This document shows, piece after piece, positions 33,290-41,490 of a stretch of DNA of 64,000 bases (the first letter of the stretch is position 1; every line of letters starts with the position of its first letter). Source of the stretch: MVYY01 sp012517575 (GTDB lineage Bacteria > Bacteroidota > Bacteroidia > Bacteroidales > Paludibacteraceae). The position numbers and the translations under genes were made by a program. Under the pieces are notes generated by a model. It saw only the letters and a list, made by a program, of their open reading frames with translations, made no database searches and was not told the origin of the DNA. Location: assembly GCA_031629035.1 (NCBI GenBank), contig JAVLUG010000007.1, positions 175,569 through 239,568 on the forward strand. The letters are read 5' to 3'.

Positions 33290-33832
33290 ATGGAAACATT
33301 TTTAGACTTGGTTAAAAGACGGCAAAGTGCTCATTCCTTCACCAACAAGCCGGTTGAAAAAGAAAAAATTGACCGGATTCTTGAAACTGCCCGCCTTTCT
33401 CCTTCGGCTTGCAATGCTCAGCCGTGGAAATTTATTGTCGTAACAGATGAAAAAAAAAGACAAGAAATTGCAGATGCAACTTCAAAACGATTCCTCCCAA
33501 TCAATCATTTTTCCAAACAAGCTCCTGTTCATATTGTCATTGTGGAAGAGAGCACTAATTTTTTTACGAAAGTTGGTTGTTATGGAGTAAACCGACAGTA
33601 TCCGTTGATAGACATCGGTATTGCCACTGCTCATTTGTGCTTGGCAGCTACAGATGAAGGCTTGGATACGCATGTGATAGGCTGGTATAATGAAAAAAAA
33701 ATTCAGCAATCTCTTGAGATACCTGAAAATAAAAAAGTTATGCTGGTTATTGTTTTGGGATATTCCGATGCCGAAATTCGTCCTAAAAAAAGAAAGAAAA
33801 TAGAAGAATTGGTTTCCTTTAATAAGTATTGA
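33290..33832 (+). CDS. Nitroreductase-family protein
   Basis: A 180-residue FMN-dependent oxidoreductase of the nitroreductase superfamily. The N-terminus carries the FMN-binding RRQSAHSF, followed by ARLSPSACNAQPWKFIVV, and GIATAHLCLAATDEGLDTHVIGWY is the characteristic central block. Family members reduce quinones, flavins, nitro compounds or dehalogenate; the substrate cannot be deduced. It precedes folC by 53 bp on the same strand and may share its transcript. A possible plus-strand -7 box TATCTTTG lies at 33155-33162. Confidence 0.88.
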   Translation: METFLDLVKRRQSAHSFTNKPVEKEKIDRILETARLSPSACNAQPWKFIVVTDEKKRQEIADATSKRFLPINHFSKQAPVHIVIVEESTNFFTKVGCYGVNRQYPLIDIGIATAHLCLAATDEGLDTHVIGWYNEKKIQQSLEIPENKKVMLVIVLGYSDAEIRPKKRKKIEELVSFNKY

Positions 33833-33885
33833 CAGTAAGTTCTTATTTTTAAGAATCGACTATAGTTGATTTAATTACTGAATTA

Positions 33886-35190
33886 ATGAATTACGAACAG
33901 ACTTTAGATTATCTTTATTCGCGTTTACCGGTATTTCACCAAATTGGTAGTTCGGCTTATAAACCGGGATTAGAAAATACCATCCGTATTCTTACGGCCT
34001 TGCATCAGCCGCAAAATTCTTTTCGTTCCATTCATGTTGCAGGGACAAACGGAAAAGGTTCCGTTTCCCATTTTTTGTCTTCCATTTTGCAATCGGCAGG
34101 TTTTAAAACCGGCTTGTATACTTCGCCCCATTTGGTTGATTTTGGCGAAAGAATTCGGGTGAATGGTGAAACGATCGATAAACAATTTGTGGTGGATTTT
34201 GTGGAAAATCATAAAAGTTTGATTGAAAAAGTTCAACCTTCATTTTTTGAAATAACCATGGCAATGGCCTTCGATTATTTTGCCAAAAGCGAAGTAGATG
34301 TGGCTGTAATAGAAGTTGGCTTGGGGGGCAGGCTCGACAGTACAAATATCATTCAACCGGAACTTTCGATTATTACCAATATCAGTTTTGATCACGAAGA
34401 GTTTTTGGGACACACTCTGCCGGAAATTGCCGCTGAAAAAGCCGGCATTATAAAACCTCATACGTCAGTAGTTATTGGTGAAGCTTTATCCGAAACAAAA
34501 CCCGTTTTTATGCAGAAAGCTCTTGAAATGAATGCTCCCATTTTTTTTTCGGAAGATAGCCGACAGGTCTTTTTTGAACGGTATGAAGAAAACCGAATGT
34601 GGGTTAAAACTTCTGACGGAAAGTCTTATTTGGTTGGATTGACAGGCAATTATCAACTTAAAAATATTGCAACAGTTTTAACAGCTGTAGATCAATTACG
34701 AAAGACGAATTTTGAAATTACGGAAATCAATTTGAAGGAAGGATTGGAAAAAGTAATTGAAAAAACGGGACTTCAGGGAAGATGGCAAATTATTTCTTCA
34801 TCACCTAAAATTATTGCCGATACTGGTCACAATCCTGGTGGAATTACGTTTGTTTCGCAACAGTTAAAAACACAACAATATCGAACGCTCAGAATGGTTT
34901 TCGGGATGGTTAACGATAAGGATATCGATACGGTGCTTACATTGCTTCCAAAAAATGGAGTGTATTATTTCACACAAGCCAAAATAAAGAGGGCATTTCC
35001 TTCTGAAGATTTATTGCAAAAAGGGCAACTTGCAGGACTTAACGGAAAAGCTTTTTCAACTATTGAAGAAGCCATAAAAGTTGCTCTGAATGAGGCCGAC
35101 AAAGAAGATTTAATCTTTATCGGCGGCAGCAATTACGTTGTTGGAGAAGCTTTGTCGTTTTTCGGAAAGGACGAAAAGGTTAATCGATAA
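33886..35190 (+). CDS. folC: Bifunctional folylpolyglutamate synthase/dihydrofolate synthase
   Basis: A Mur-ligase-family enzyme that adds glutamate to dihydropteroate and then to folate. The 434 residues start with LDYLYSRLPVFHQIGSSAYKPGL and the ATP loop GTNGKGSVSHFLSS; YTSPHLVDFGERIRVNG and EVGLGGRLDSTN are the substrate loops, and DTGHNPGG is the C-terminal domain motif. Cytoplasmic. The gene converges on def with 26 bp between the stops. Confidence 0.95.
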   Translation: MNYEQTLDYLYSRLPVFHQIGSSAYKPGLENTIRILTALHQPQNSFRSIHVAGTNGKGSVSHFLSSILQSAGFKTGLYTSPHLVDFGERIRVNGETIDKQFVVDFVENHKSLIEKVQPSFFEITMAMAFDYFAKSEVDVAVIEVGLGGRLDSTNIIQPELSIITNISFDHEEFLGHTLPEIAAEKAGIIKPHTSVVIGEALSETKPVFMQKALEMNAPIFFSEDSRQVFFERYEENRMWVKTSDGKSYLVGLTGNYQLKNIATVLTAVDQLRKTNFEITEINLKEGLEKVIEKTGLQGRWQIISSSPKIIADTGHNPGGITFVSQQLKTQQYRTLRMVFGMVNDKDIDTVLTLLPKNGVYYFTQAKIKRAFPSEDLLQKGQLAGLNGKAFSTIEEAIKVALNEADKEDLIFIGGSNYVVGEALSFFGKDEKVNR

Positions 35191-35216
35191 AATCAATTCA
35201 AGTTTTCGAGTATTTG

Positions 35217-35768
35217 TCAAGCCGTAATAATTTTATAGTTACACTGAATTTTACCTTTTGAAATATTGGTAAGTTTCGATTTCAGCAATTGGCGACGAAG
35301 CGGATTGATACGATCGGTAAACAGATTGCCTTCTAAATGATCGTATTCATGCTGAATAACGCGTGCTTTATAATCTTCAAAAACTTCTTCGTATTCATTG
35401 AAATCGGTATCGAAATAATGAACTTTTATTGTTTTTGAACGAAATACTGTTTCGTGAATGCCGGGAATACTTAGGCAGCCTTCTTCTCCTGCCAATAGGT
35501 CAGCGCTGCGTTCCAGTATTGTTGGATTTATCATAGCAATTTTAAAACTGCCTAGCTCCGCATCTTCATCCTTCAATGGAGCCAGATCGATAACTAAAAC
35601 CCTTATGGGTAAACCAACCTGAGGAGCTGCCAATCCAACACCGTCGGCATGATACATGGTTTCAAACATGTTGCTTACCAAAGATTTTAATTCCGGATAT
35701 GATGCATCAATGGGTTGCGTCACTTTTCTTAAAACTGGATTTCCGTATGTGTAAATTGGAAGAATCAT
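35217..35768 (-). CDS. def: Peptide deformylase
   Basis: Removes the formyl group from the N-terminal methionine of new proteins. All three metal motifs are present in the 183 residues: GVGLAAPQ (43-50), EGCLS with Cys98, and HEYDH with His140, Glu141 and His144. It lies 28 bp after ruvX on the same strand, a common Bacteroidetes pairing, and is probably co-transcribed with it. Confidence 0.96.
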   Translation of the reverse strand: MILPIYTYGNPVLRKVTQPIDASYPELKSLVSNMFETMYHADGVGLAAPQVGLPIRVLVIDLAPLKDEDAELGSFKIAMINPTILERSADLLAGEEGCLSIPGIHETVFRSKTIKVHYFDTDFNEYEEVFEDYKARVIQHEYDHLEGNLFTDRINPLRRQLLKSKLTNISKGKIQCNYKIITA

Positions 35769-35796
35769 TATTTGCTTTTTGATTGTAATTTGAGTG

Positions 35797-36231
35797 TTAT
35801 GTGTTTCTATTGTTTTTGTATCTAACCGATTCCAGATAACTTTGCAAAATAATTGTTGCAGAAATTTTATCGACTAACGCCTTGTTTTGTCTGTCTTTTT
35901 TCTTTAAACCGCCTTCGAGCATTGTTTTATGAGCCAAAACCGAAGTAAAACGTTCATCTTCGTAAATAAGTTCAATTTGCGGGAATTTAAGACTTAGTTT
36001 TGTTACAAATGGGCGAATATATTTCATTGATTCAGATTCTTTTCCGTTCATTTGACGTGGAAAACCTACCACAATGGATTCAACATTTTCTTGCACCAAA
36101 TATTTTTCAAGGAAAGGGAAAACTTCATTTACCGACAATGTAGTTAGTCCATTAGCTGAAATATGCAGCAAATCACTTACTGCAATTCCAACTCTTTTTT
36201 GTCCATAATCTATTGCCATCACTCTTCCCAT
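35797..36231 (-). CDS. ruvX: RuvX/YqgF-type RNase H-fold nuclease
   Basis: A 144-residue putative Holliday-junction resolvase-like protein, also implicated in processing the 5' end of pre-16S rRNA. Motifs: AIDYGQKRVGIAVSD (first catalytic Asp, residue 7), VVGFPRQMNGKES, YEDERFTS (second acidic site) and VDKISATIILQSYLES (third Asp). Length and order are typical. It is upstream of def and divergent from the DUF4494 gene across 225 bp. Confidence 0.9.
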   Translation of the reverse strand: MGRVMAIDYGQKRVGIAVSDLLHISANGLTTLSVNEVFPFLEKYLVQENVESIVVGFPRQMNGKESESMKYIRPFVTKLSLKFPQIELIYEDERFTSVLAHKTMLEGGLKKKDRQNKALVDKISATIILQSYLESVRYKNNRNT

Positions 36232-36456
36232 TATTTCTCTTTTGAAAATGCAAAGTTACAAAATTGTATTCATTTTCCGAAAAATCAACATGTTGGTTTT
36301 CTGGTCGGAGATAAACATAAATTATCTGAATCAAATTTTGAAAAAGGATTTTGATGGTTTGTATGAAAAATCGAAAATTATCCCGTAAATTTGTGGAAAC
36401 TGCGATATAAAGCAATTTATTCATTCAAATAATTAATATTTAAACAATTAACTCCG

Positions 36457-36924
36457 ATGCACACGTGGTTCGAATGTAAAATAAAATACGAAAAAGCTAT
36501 AGAAGAAGGAAAAACCCTCACCGTGAATGAAACTTATCTAATTGATGCCTTAAGCTTTACAGAAGCCGAAAAGAGGATTATTCAGGAAATGGAGCCATAT
36601 ATCTCGGGTGAATTTTTGGTAGCCAACATTCGCAGAGCGCGTATCAGCGAACTTTTTCCACACGAAGGCGGCGATAAATGGTATCGTTGCAAAGTTTTTT
36701 TTATTGCTTTGGATGAAGAAAAAGGGGTGGAAAAACGTACGGCTGCTACCATGCTCGTACAAGCCACTTCAGTTAAGGAAGCCGTCGAAGTGCTTACTTC
36801 AGAAATGAAAAATTCTTTAGCCGATTACGAGTTGGTTTCCGTTTCAGAAACACCTATTATGGAAGTTTATCCTTATGTATCAGAAGAGAAAAAAGTTGTT
36901 CAGGAAATACAAAACTTTCAATAA
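36457..36924 (+). CDS. DUF4494 domain protein
   Basis: A 155-residue cytoplasmic protein of DUF4494, a family nearly confined to Bacteroidetes. The start MHTWFECKIKYEKAIEEGKTLTVNETYLIDALSFTEAE is diagnostic. The family often travels with the YggS-type gene that follows 27 bp downstream here, so the two are probably one transcription unit. A candidate -7 box TAAATTTG is at 36386-36393. Function unknown. Confidence 0.8.
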   Translation: MHTWFECKIKYEKAIEEGKTLTVNETYLIDALSFTEAEKRIIQEMEPYISGEFLVANIRRARISELFPHEGGDKWYRCKVFFIALDEEKGVEKRTAATMLVQATSVKEAVEVLTSEMKNSLADYELVSVSETPIMEVYPYVSEEKKVVQEIQNFQ

Positions 36925-36951
36925 AGGATTAGTTTTTAAAAATTTATAAAC

Positions 36952-37632
36952 ATGTCTATTGAAGAGAATTTAAAAAAAGTTCATACTCAAATTCCTGATA
37001 ACGTGCGTTTGGTATGTGTTTCCAAGTTTCATCCCAACGAAGCCATACTCGATGCCTATCATGCCGGCGAAAGAATTTTTGGCGAAAGTAGGGTACAGGA
37101 ACTCTGTGAAAAACAAATTTCTCTTCCCAGTGATATTCAGTGGCATTTTATAGGGCATCTTCAAACCAACAAGGTGAAGTATATTGTTCCGTTTGTAGAT
37201 ATGATTCATGCCGTAGATTCTTTGAAGCTTTTGGAAGAAATTGACCGTCAGGCAGGTAAAGTTGACAAGATTGTTCGTTGTCTTTTAGAAGTTCATATTG
37301 CTCGGGAGCCATCCAAATTCGGATTTTTACCTGAACAACTTGAAGAAATATTGAAAGGTGAAGAATGGAAAAATTTTCGTCATGTCCAAATTTGTGGGTT
37401 AATGGGCATGGCTACTTATACGGATAATCAGACTCAAATTCGACAGGAATTCAGGACTTTAAGGTTATTGTTTGACCAGCTGAAAGTTTCATTTTTCACC
37501 CAGAATGAAAATTTCAGAGAACTTTCCATGGGCATGTCAAACGATTTTCAGATTGCGATAGAAGAGGGGAGTACCCTAATTAGGCTGGGAACTATCATTT
37601 TCGGCGAAAGAGATTATCCTGCCACGACTTAA
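36952..37632 (+). CDS. YggS-family pyridoxal phosphate homeostasis protein
   Basis: A 226-residue PLP-binding protein with an alanine-racemase N-terminal fold. RLVCVSKFHPNEAI contains the PLP lysine; GESRVQEL, WHFIGHLQTNKVKYI and LSMGMSNDFQIAIEEGSTLIRLGTIIFG are the family blocks. It buffers PLP rather than catalysing a known reaction. It follows the DUF4494 gene by 27 bp and converges with the ABC transporter gene, leaving 10 bp between the stops. Confidence 0.92.
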   Translation: MSIEENLKKVHTQIPDNVRLVCVSKFHPNEAILDAYHAGERIFGESRVQELCEKQISLPSDIQWHFIGHLQTNKVKYIVPFVDMIHAVDSLKLLEEIDRQAGKVDKIVRCLLEVHIAREPSKFGFLPEQLEEILKGEEWKNFRHVQICGLMGMATYTDNQTQIRQEFRTLRLLFDQLKVSFFTQNENFRELSMGMSNDFQIAIEEGSTLIRLGTIIFGERDYPATT

Positions 37633-37642
37633 AAAAATTACT

Positions 37643-39052
37643 TCAATTATTAAGCTGAATTTCTCGTATTTTCATTTCAGGAAGGCTGATGTTTTCATGT
37701 GTAGCCCAAATAACAAGTGGTTTAAAATCAACCAACCATTCCGATAAAAAATTTTGAATTCTCGTTTTTAAAGCTTCGTCAAAGCCGGTGAATGGTTCGT
37801 CCAGCAGTAAAACATCCGGCTGTGCGGCCAAAGCGCGAGCCAATCCGACGCGCTGTAATTGTCCTCCACTCAATTGATGAGGAAATTTGTTTTGATGTTC
37901 TGTCAATTCCATTTTTATTAAAAGCCAATTGATACTGTTGCTAACGTTTTGTCTTTCTGTTTTTCTATTATATAACAGGGGAAATGCAATATTTTCTTTA
38001 ACCGTTAACCATGGTAATAAACGAACATCTTGAAACGAATATCCCCAACTGAATTTTGAAGAGTAATGAATTGTTCCTTCATCGGGCTTTTCAAGCCGTG
38101 CAATCAGTCTCAATAAAGTTGTTTTTCCTATTCCCGAAGGACCTTTGATTATATTTATTTCGGTGTCCTTAAAGTTTTGATTGAGAGAAGAAAAAACGAT
38201 ATATTCATTATATTTTTTCTTTAAGTTATTAATGATAATCTCCTTTTTTTCAATACTTTGGTTTATTTTATAAAACTTGCATTCGTCTGATGTGGGAAGT
38301 CGAACAGAACGAGTCTTTTTTTTCAGAAAAAGAATTATTTTTTCGAAAATATAACTTATCAAAATGGCTGCAAGTGTCCATGCAATAATTTCGGAGACAT
38401 TAATATAAGCTTGAGCTTCTTTCATTTGAGAACCAATTCCATGAAGAGGTTGAGCTAATGCTTCGCCAATAATTACAGCCCTCCATCCAAAACCCATTGC
38501 AGAACTGATACCATCAAAAATAGTCGATCTGCTGCCCGGATAATAAATGTAAAAAAAACGTTTACGGGGAGAAAGTCCAAAAACTTTGCCCATTTCAACC
38601 CATTTCTTATCCACATTTTCCATTCCACTTTGAATGCTTTGAAACAGAATGGGAAACATGCTGAAAAATGCTACAAAAACAGGTAAAAAAGGTGGAGAAA
38701 ACCACAAAAGAGCAACAAGTACGATAGATATTACCGGTATTGACCGTGTGAAAACTACAATGGGATGAAAAAAATCTCTAAAAAACGAATTGAAAACAGC
38801 CAAACTACCTAAAGAGAAAGCAATAAAAAAAGTGATAACAAAACCCAACAAACCTCTGCAGATGGTTCCAAATAATGCAAAATAAAATTCAGTTTGAATA
38901 AATAAATGCAGTGTATCGGAAATTAAATCAAAAATGGAAGGGAAAATAGCCTGATAACCAATAGATATTGAAATGATTTGCCAAATAGTTGCCAAAGTGA
39001 AGACAGCAAGAATGAAAGGTAATATTTTTTTCTTATTCGTTTTCATTTCCAT
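37643..39052 (-). CDS. Fused ABC permease-ATPase (SsuC/SsuB type)
   Basis: A 469-residue single-chain importer component. Residues 1-245 are a binding-protein-dependent permease with about six membrane segments and the EAA loop (EMGKVFGLSPRKRFFYIYYPGS, 153-174). Residues 270-469 are a nucleotide-binding domain: Walker A GPSGIGKT (304-311), Q-loop Gln341, signature LSGGQ (394-398), Walker B VLLLDEP (414-420) and the switch His in WATHE. In most sulfonate, taurine or nitrate importers these are separate genes. A lipoprotein binding protein is encoded 6 bp upstream. The ligand is not known. Confidence 0.88.
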   Translation of the reverse strand: MEMKTNKKKILPFILAVFTLATIWQIISISIGYQAIFPSIFDLISDTLHLFIQTEFYFALFGTICRGLLGFVITFFIAFSLGSLAVFNSFFRDFFHPIVVFTRSIPVISIVLVALLWFSPPFLPVFVAFFSMFPILFQSIQSGMENVDKKWVEMGKVFGLSPRKRFFYIYYPGSRSTIFDGISSAMGFGWRAVIIGEALAQPLHGIGSQMKEAQAYINVSEIIAWTLAAILISYIFEKIILFLKKKTRSVRLPTSDECKFYKINQSIEKKEIIINNLKKKYNEYIVFSSLNQNFKDTEINIIKGPSGIGKTTLLRLIARLEKPDEGTIHYSSKFSWGYSFQDVRLLPWLTVKENIAFPLLYNRKTERQNVSNSINWLLIKMELTEHQNKFPHQLSGGQLQRVGLARALAAQPDVLLLDEPFTGFDEALKTRIQNFLSEWLVDFKPLVIWATHENISLPEMKIREIQLNN

Positions 39053-39058
39053 GTTACC

Positions 39059-40033
39059 TTAAAATTCTCGAAAAATGAAGTCGCGCGAGGGTAATATACC
39101 GCCAATACTTTCAGGATTGAAATCGTAAAAAATTTTCAAGTAACTGTAAATTTCATCTTCGATGGCAAAGGCAGCAACGTAATTGATGCTGCACAATAAA
39201 ATCGATTCCTTTGCCACACATGTATCGGGTAAGATGCCACGTTTAACCAGCATGTCAGCAGCTTCATCCGGATGTTGAACAACATAATTGCAACTGCTTC
39301 GGTAAGCATTACATATTTCTTTTATTATCTGATGATTATGTCGTATCACTTTTTCATTAACCAAAAAAGCAGTTTGGACGAATATATCTCTATCTTTTTC
39401 ATTCATATACTCTTCGCAAGATAATCTTTCTACTATGTGGATAGAGGAGTCCTGTTTCAGAAGTTTGCTGACAAGTGGTTCAGAGATGACGGCAATATTT
39501 GTTTTCTTCAAGCGAAGGGCTTGAGAAAGTTCGAAATTTCCCGTAAAACGGTAATCGATAAAAACATTTTCTATTCCTTTTTTCTGAATCAGTTTTTGGA
39601 ATAAAATATCAGCAGTGGTACCCTGACCAAAAACCCCGACATTTCTATTCTTTAAATCACTTAACTCATTCACTTCAGGCAAATTGGACAAAATGTACAA
39701 AGTTCCCCACACCGGGCAGGCAATCATTTTGTATTCAAGACCCTTATTATAAAGATTAGCTGCCATATTGGTTGGCAAAATAGCAAAGTCCACTTTGTTT
39801 TGCATCATGAGAGCTTGAATTTGCTGTGGATCGGATTTAACGATAAATTCTACTTTTTCCCCATTTATCAACACAGAATCATCCATCATTTTTATAAAAC
39901 TCACAACTGAAGGACCTTCTGGAATTCCTATGCGGATTTTATTGGGAGATTCATTTGAACACGAAAAGAAAAACAGAGGCAAGAGTACAGAAAAAAATAT
40001 TTGTGATTTCTTTATGTATTTAACGATTTCCAT
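39059..40033 (-). CDS. ABC transporter substrate-binding lipoprotein (SsuA/NMT1-like)
   Basis: A 324-residue periplasmic binding protein of the NMT1/THI5-like (SsuA) fold that would deliver substrate to the fused permease-ATPase 6 bp downstream. The lipobox is FFFSC followed by SNESPNKIRIGIPEGPS. I start it at the ATG at 40033, not at 40072, because a perfect -7 box (40082-40075) puts transcription start near 40068 and because MEIVKYIKKSQIFFSVLLPLFFFSC is a normal lipoprotein signal. The family binds sulfonates, nitrate, bicarbonate or thiamine precursors; no residue identifies which. Confidence 0.85.
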   Translation of the reverse strand: MEIVKYIKKSQIFFSVLLPLFFFSCSNESPNKIRIGIPEGPSVVSFIKMMDDSVLINGEKVEFIVKSDPQQIQALMMQNKVDFAILPTNMAANLYNKGLEYKMIACPVWGTLYILSNLPEVNELSDLKNRNVGVFGQGTTADILFQKLIQKKGIENVFIDYRFTGNFELSQALRLKKTNIAVISEPLVSKLLKQDSSIHIVERLSCEEYMNEKDRDIFVQTAFLVNEKVIRHNHQIIKEICNAYRSSCNYVVQHPDEAADMLVKRGILPDTCVAKESILLCSINYVAAFAIEDEIYSYLKIFYDFNPESIGGILPSRDFIFREF

Positions 40034-40074
40034 AACTGACAGTCTACAAATTGGTATTTTATATAAAGCCATGA

Positions 40075-40082
40075 CAAAGATA
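40075..40082 (-). promoter_or_regulatory. -7 box for the ABC importer operon
   Basis: TATCTTTG on the minus strand. Initiation near 40068 lies downstream of the ATG at 40072, so translation should start at 40033. Confidence 0.5.
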
Positions 40083-40112
40083 TGTTTTTTATGTAAATTT
40101 TTGGTCTATAGA

Positions 40113-40142
40113 GTTGGAAAATCATTAAAATGGTTATATTTG
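40113..40142 (+). promoter_or_regulatory. Promoter of the M48 peptidase gene
   Basis: GTTG (40113-40116), 18 bp of spacer, TATATTTG (40135-40142), a full -7 match. Initiation near 40149 gives a leader of about 27 nt. It is back to back with the ABC importer promoter. Confidence 0.5.
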
Positions 40143-40175
40143 CACTCAATTAAAAAAAATTGAAACAAAAAGATT

Positions 40176-41417
40176 ATGACGCTGGTAGAAGTTTTGTTTT
40201 ATTTGATTTTATTCTTTATTATAGGTGATTTTATTTTGGAGCGCTATTTGTCTTTTTTGAATTTTCAATATTCTAAAAATGAACTTCCTGATATTCTAAA
40301 AAATATATATGATGCCGACCAATACAGTAAACAACAAGATTATTTTCGAACCAACATCCGTTTTGGCACCATCTCTTCCACTTTTAATTTTATTGTAATT
40401 TTAATTTTTTTCTGTTTGGGCGGATTTGGTTGGCTGGATACCGTTTTACGTCGGATAACTGAACATCCAATTTTATTGCCGTTGTTATATTTTGGAGTAC
40501 TTTTTGTTGCCGAAACCCTTATCAGCATTCCTTTTCAGTGGTACGATACTTTTGTTATAGAGCAGAAATTCGGATTCAACAAGGTAACACCTAAACTTTT
40601 TGTGTTGGATCAATTAAAGGAATTTGCTCTCAGTGTAATTATTGGAGGTGTTTTGTTGGGAGGAATTGTCTGGATATATAATTTAACTCCAGCGTATTTT
40701 TGGTTAATAGCATGGTTGGTTGTTACCTTATTTAGTGTGTTTATGTCCATGTTTTATTCTCAAATCATTGTTCCACTTTTTAACAAGCAGAAACCTCTTG
40801 AAGAAGGAGAATTACGCAACGAAATAGAAAAATTTGCAGCCAAAGCAGGATTTAAACTGGACAATATTTACATCATTGACAGTTCGAAACGCTCCACAAA
40901 AGCCAATGCCTATTTCACCGGTTTGGGAAACAAAAAACGAGTAGTACTTTACGATACTTTGCTCGACAAGCTTACAACCGAAGAAATTGTGGCTGTATTG
41001 GCGCATGAAATAGGTCATTATAAGAAGAAACACACACTTTATCAGTTGCTGATTTCTCTTCCTGAAAGTTTGTTGCTCTTTTTTCTGCTGGGTCTGATAC
41101 TGAAAAGCAATGTTTTTGCTCAAGTATTAGGTGGCACAAGTGCCTCTTTCCATTTAAATGTCATTGCTTTTGGTTTGTTATATACACCTGTTTCTCTGTT
41201 ACTTAGTATTTGCACCAATATTTTATCCAGAAAATTTGAATATCAAGCGGATGCTTTTGCAGCTGCATATGGTTGGGCAAATCAACTCCAAAACGGGTTA
41301 AAAAAACTGGCTGCAACTTCGCTCAGCAATTTGATGCCTCATCCTTTGTATGCCTTTTTTCATTATTCTCATCCCACTTTATATCAAAGGCTTACAAAGT
41401 TATCGGGTGCTCAATAA
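40176..41417 (+). CDS. M48 family (Ste24-like) membrane metallopeptidase
   Basis: A 413-residue multi-pass membrane protein with the CAAX-protease/Ste24 layout: several N-terminal membrane segments, the zinc motif HEIGHYKKKH (in VAVLAHEIGHYKKKHTLYQ), further membrane helices and a distal zinc glutamate region EYQADAFAAAYGW. Bacterial members act in envelope protein quality control; the CAAX prenyl substrate of eukaryotes is not relevant. It has its own promoter and precedes the pyrophosphatase by 73 bp. Confidence 0.9.
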   Translation: MTLVEVLFYLILFFIIGDFILERYLSFLNFQYSKNELPDILKNIYDADQYSKQQDYFRTNIRFGTISSTFNFIVILIFFCLGGFGWLDTVLRRITEHPILLPLLYFGVLFVAETLISIPFQWYDTFVIEQKFGFNKVTPKLFVLDQLKEFALSVIIGGVLLGGIVWIYNLTPAYFWLIAWLVVTLFSVFMSMFYSQIIVPLFNKQKPLEEGELRNEIEKFAAKAGFKLDNIYIIDSSKRSTKANAYFTGLGNKKRVVLYDTLLDKLTTEEIVAVLAHEIGHYKKKHTLYQLLISLPESLLLFFLLGLILKSNVFAQVLGGTSASFHLNVIAFGLLYTPVSLLLSICTNILSRKFEYQADAFAAAYGWANQLQNGLKKLAATSLSNLMPHPLYAFFHYSHPTLYQRLTKLSGAQ

Positions 41418-41490
41418 ATTTTAAAAAAAATAATTATTTTAAAAAATGTATATCTTTAAAATTAATTAATATACTTAAAATCAATACGTT

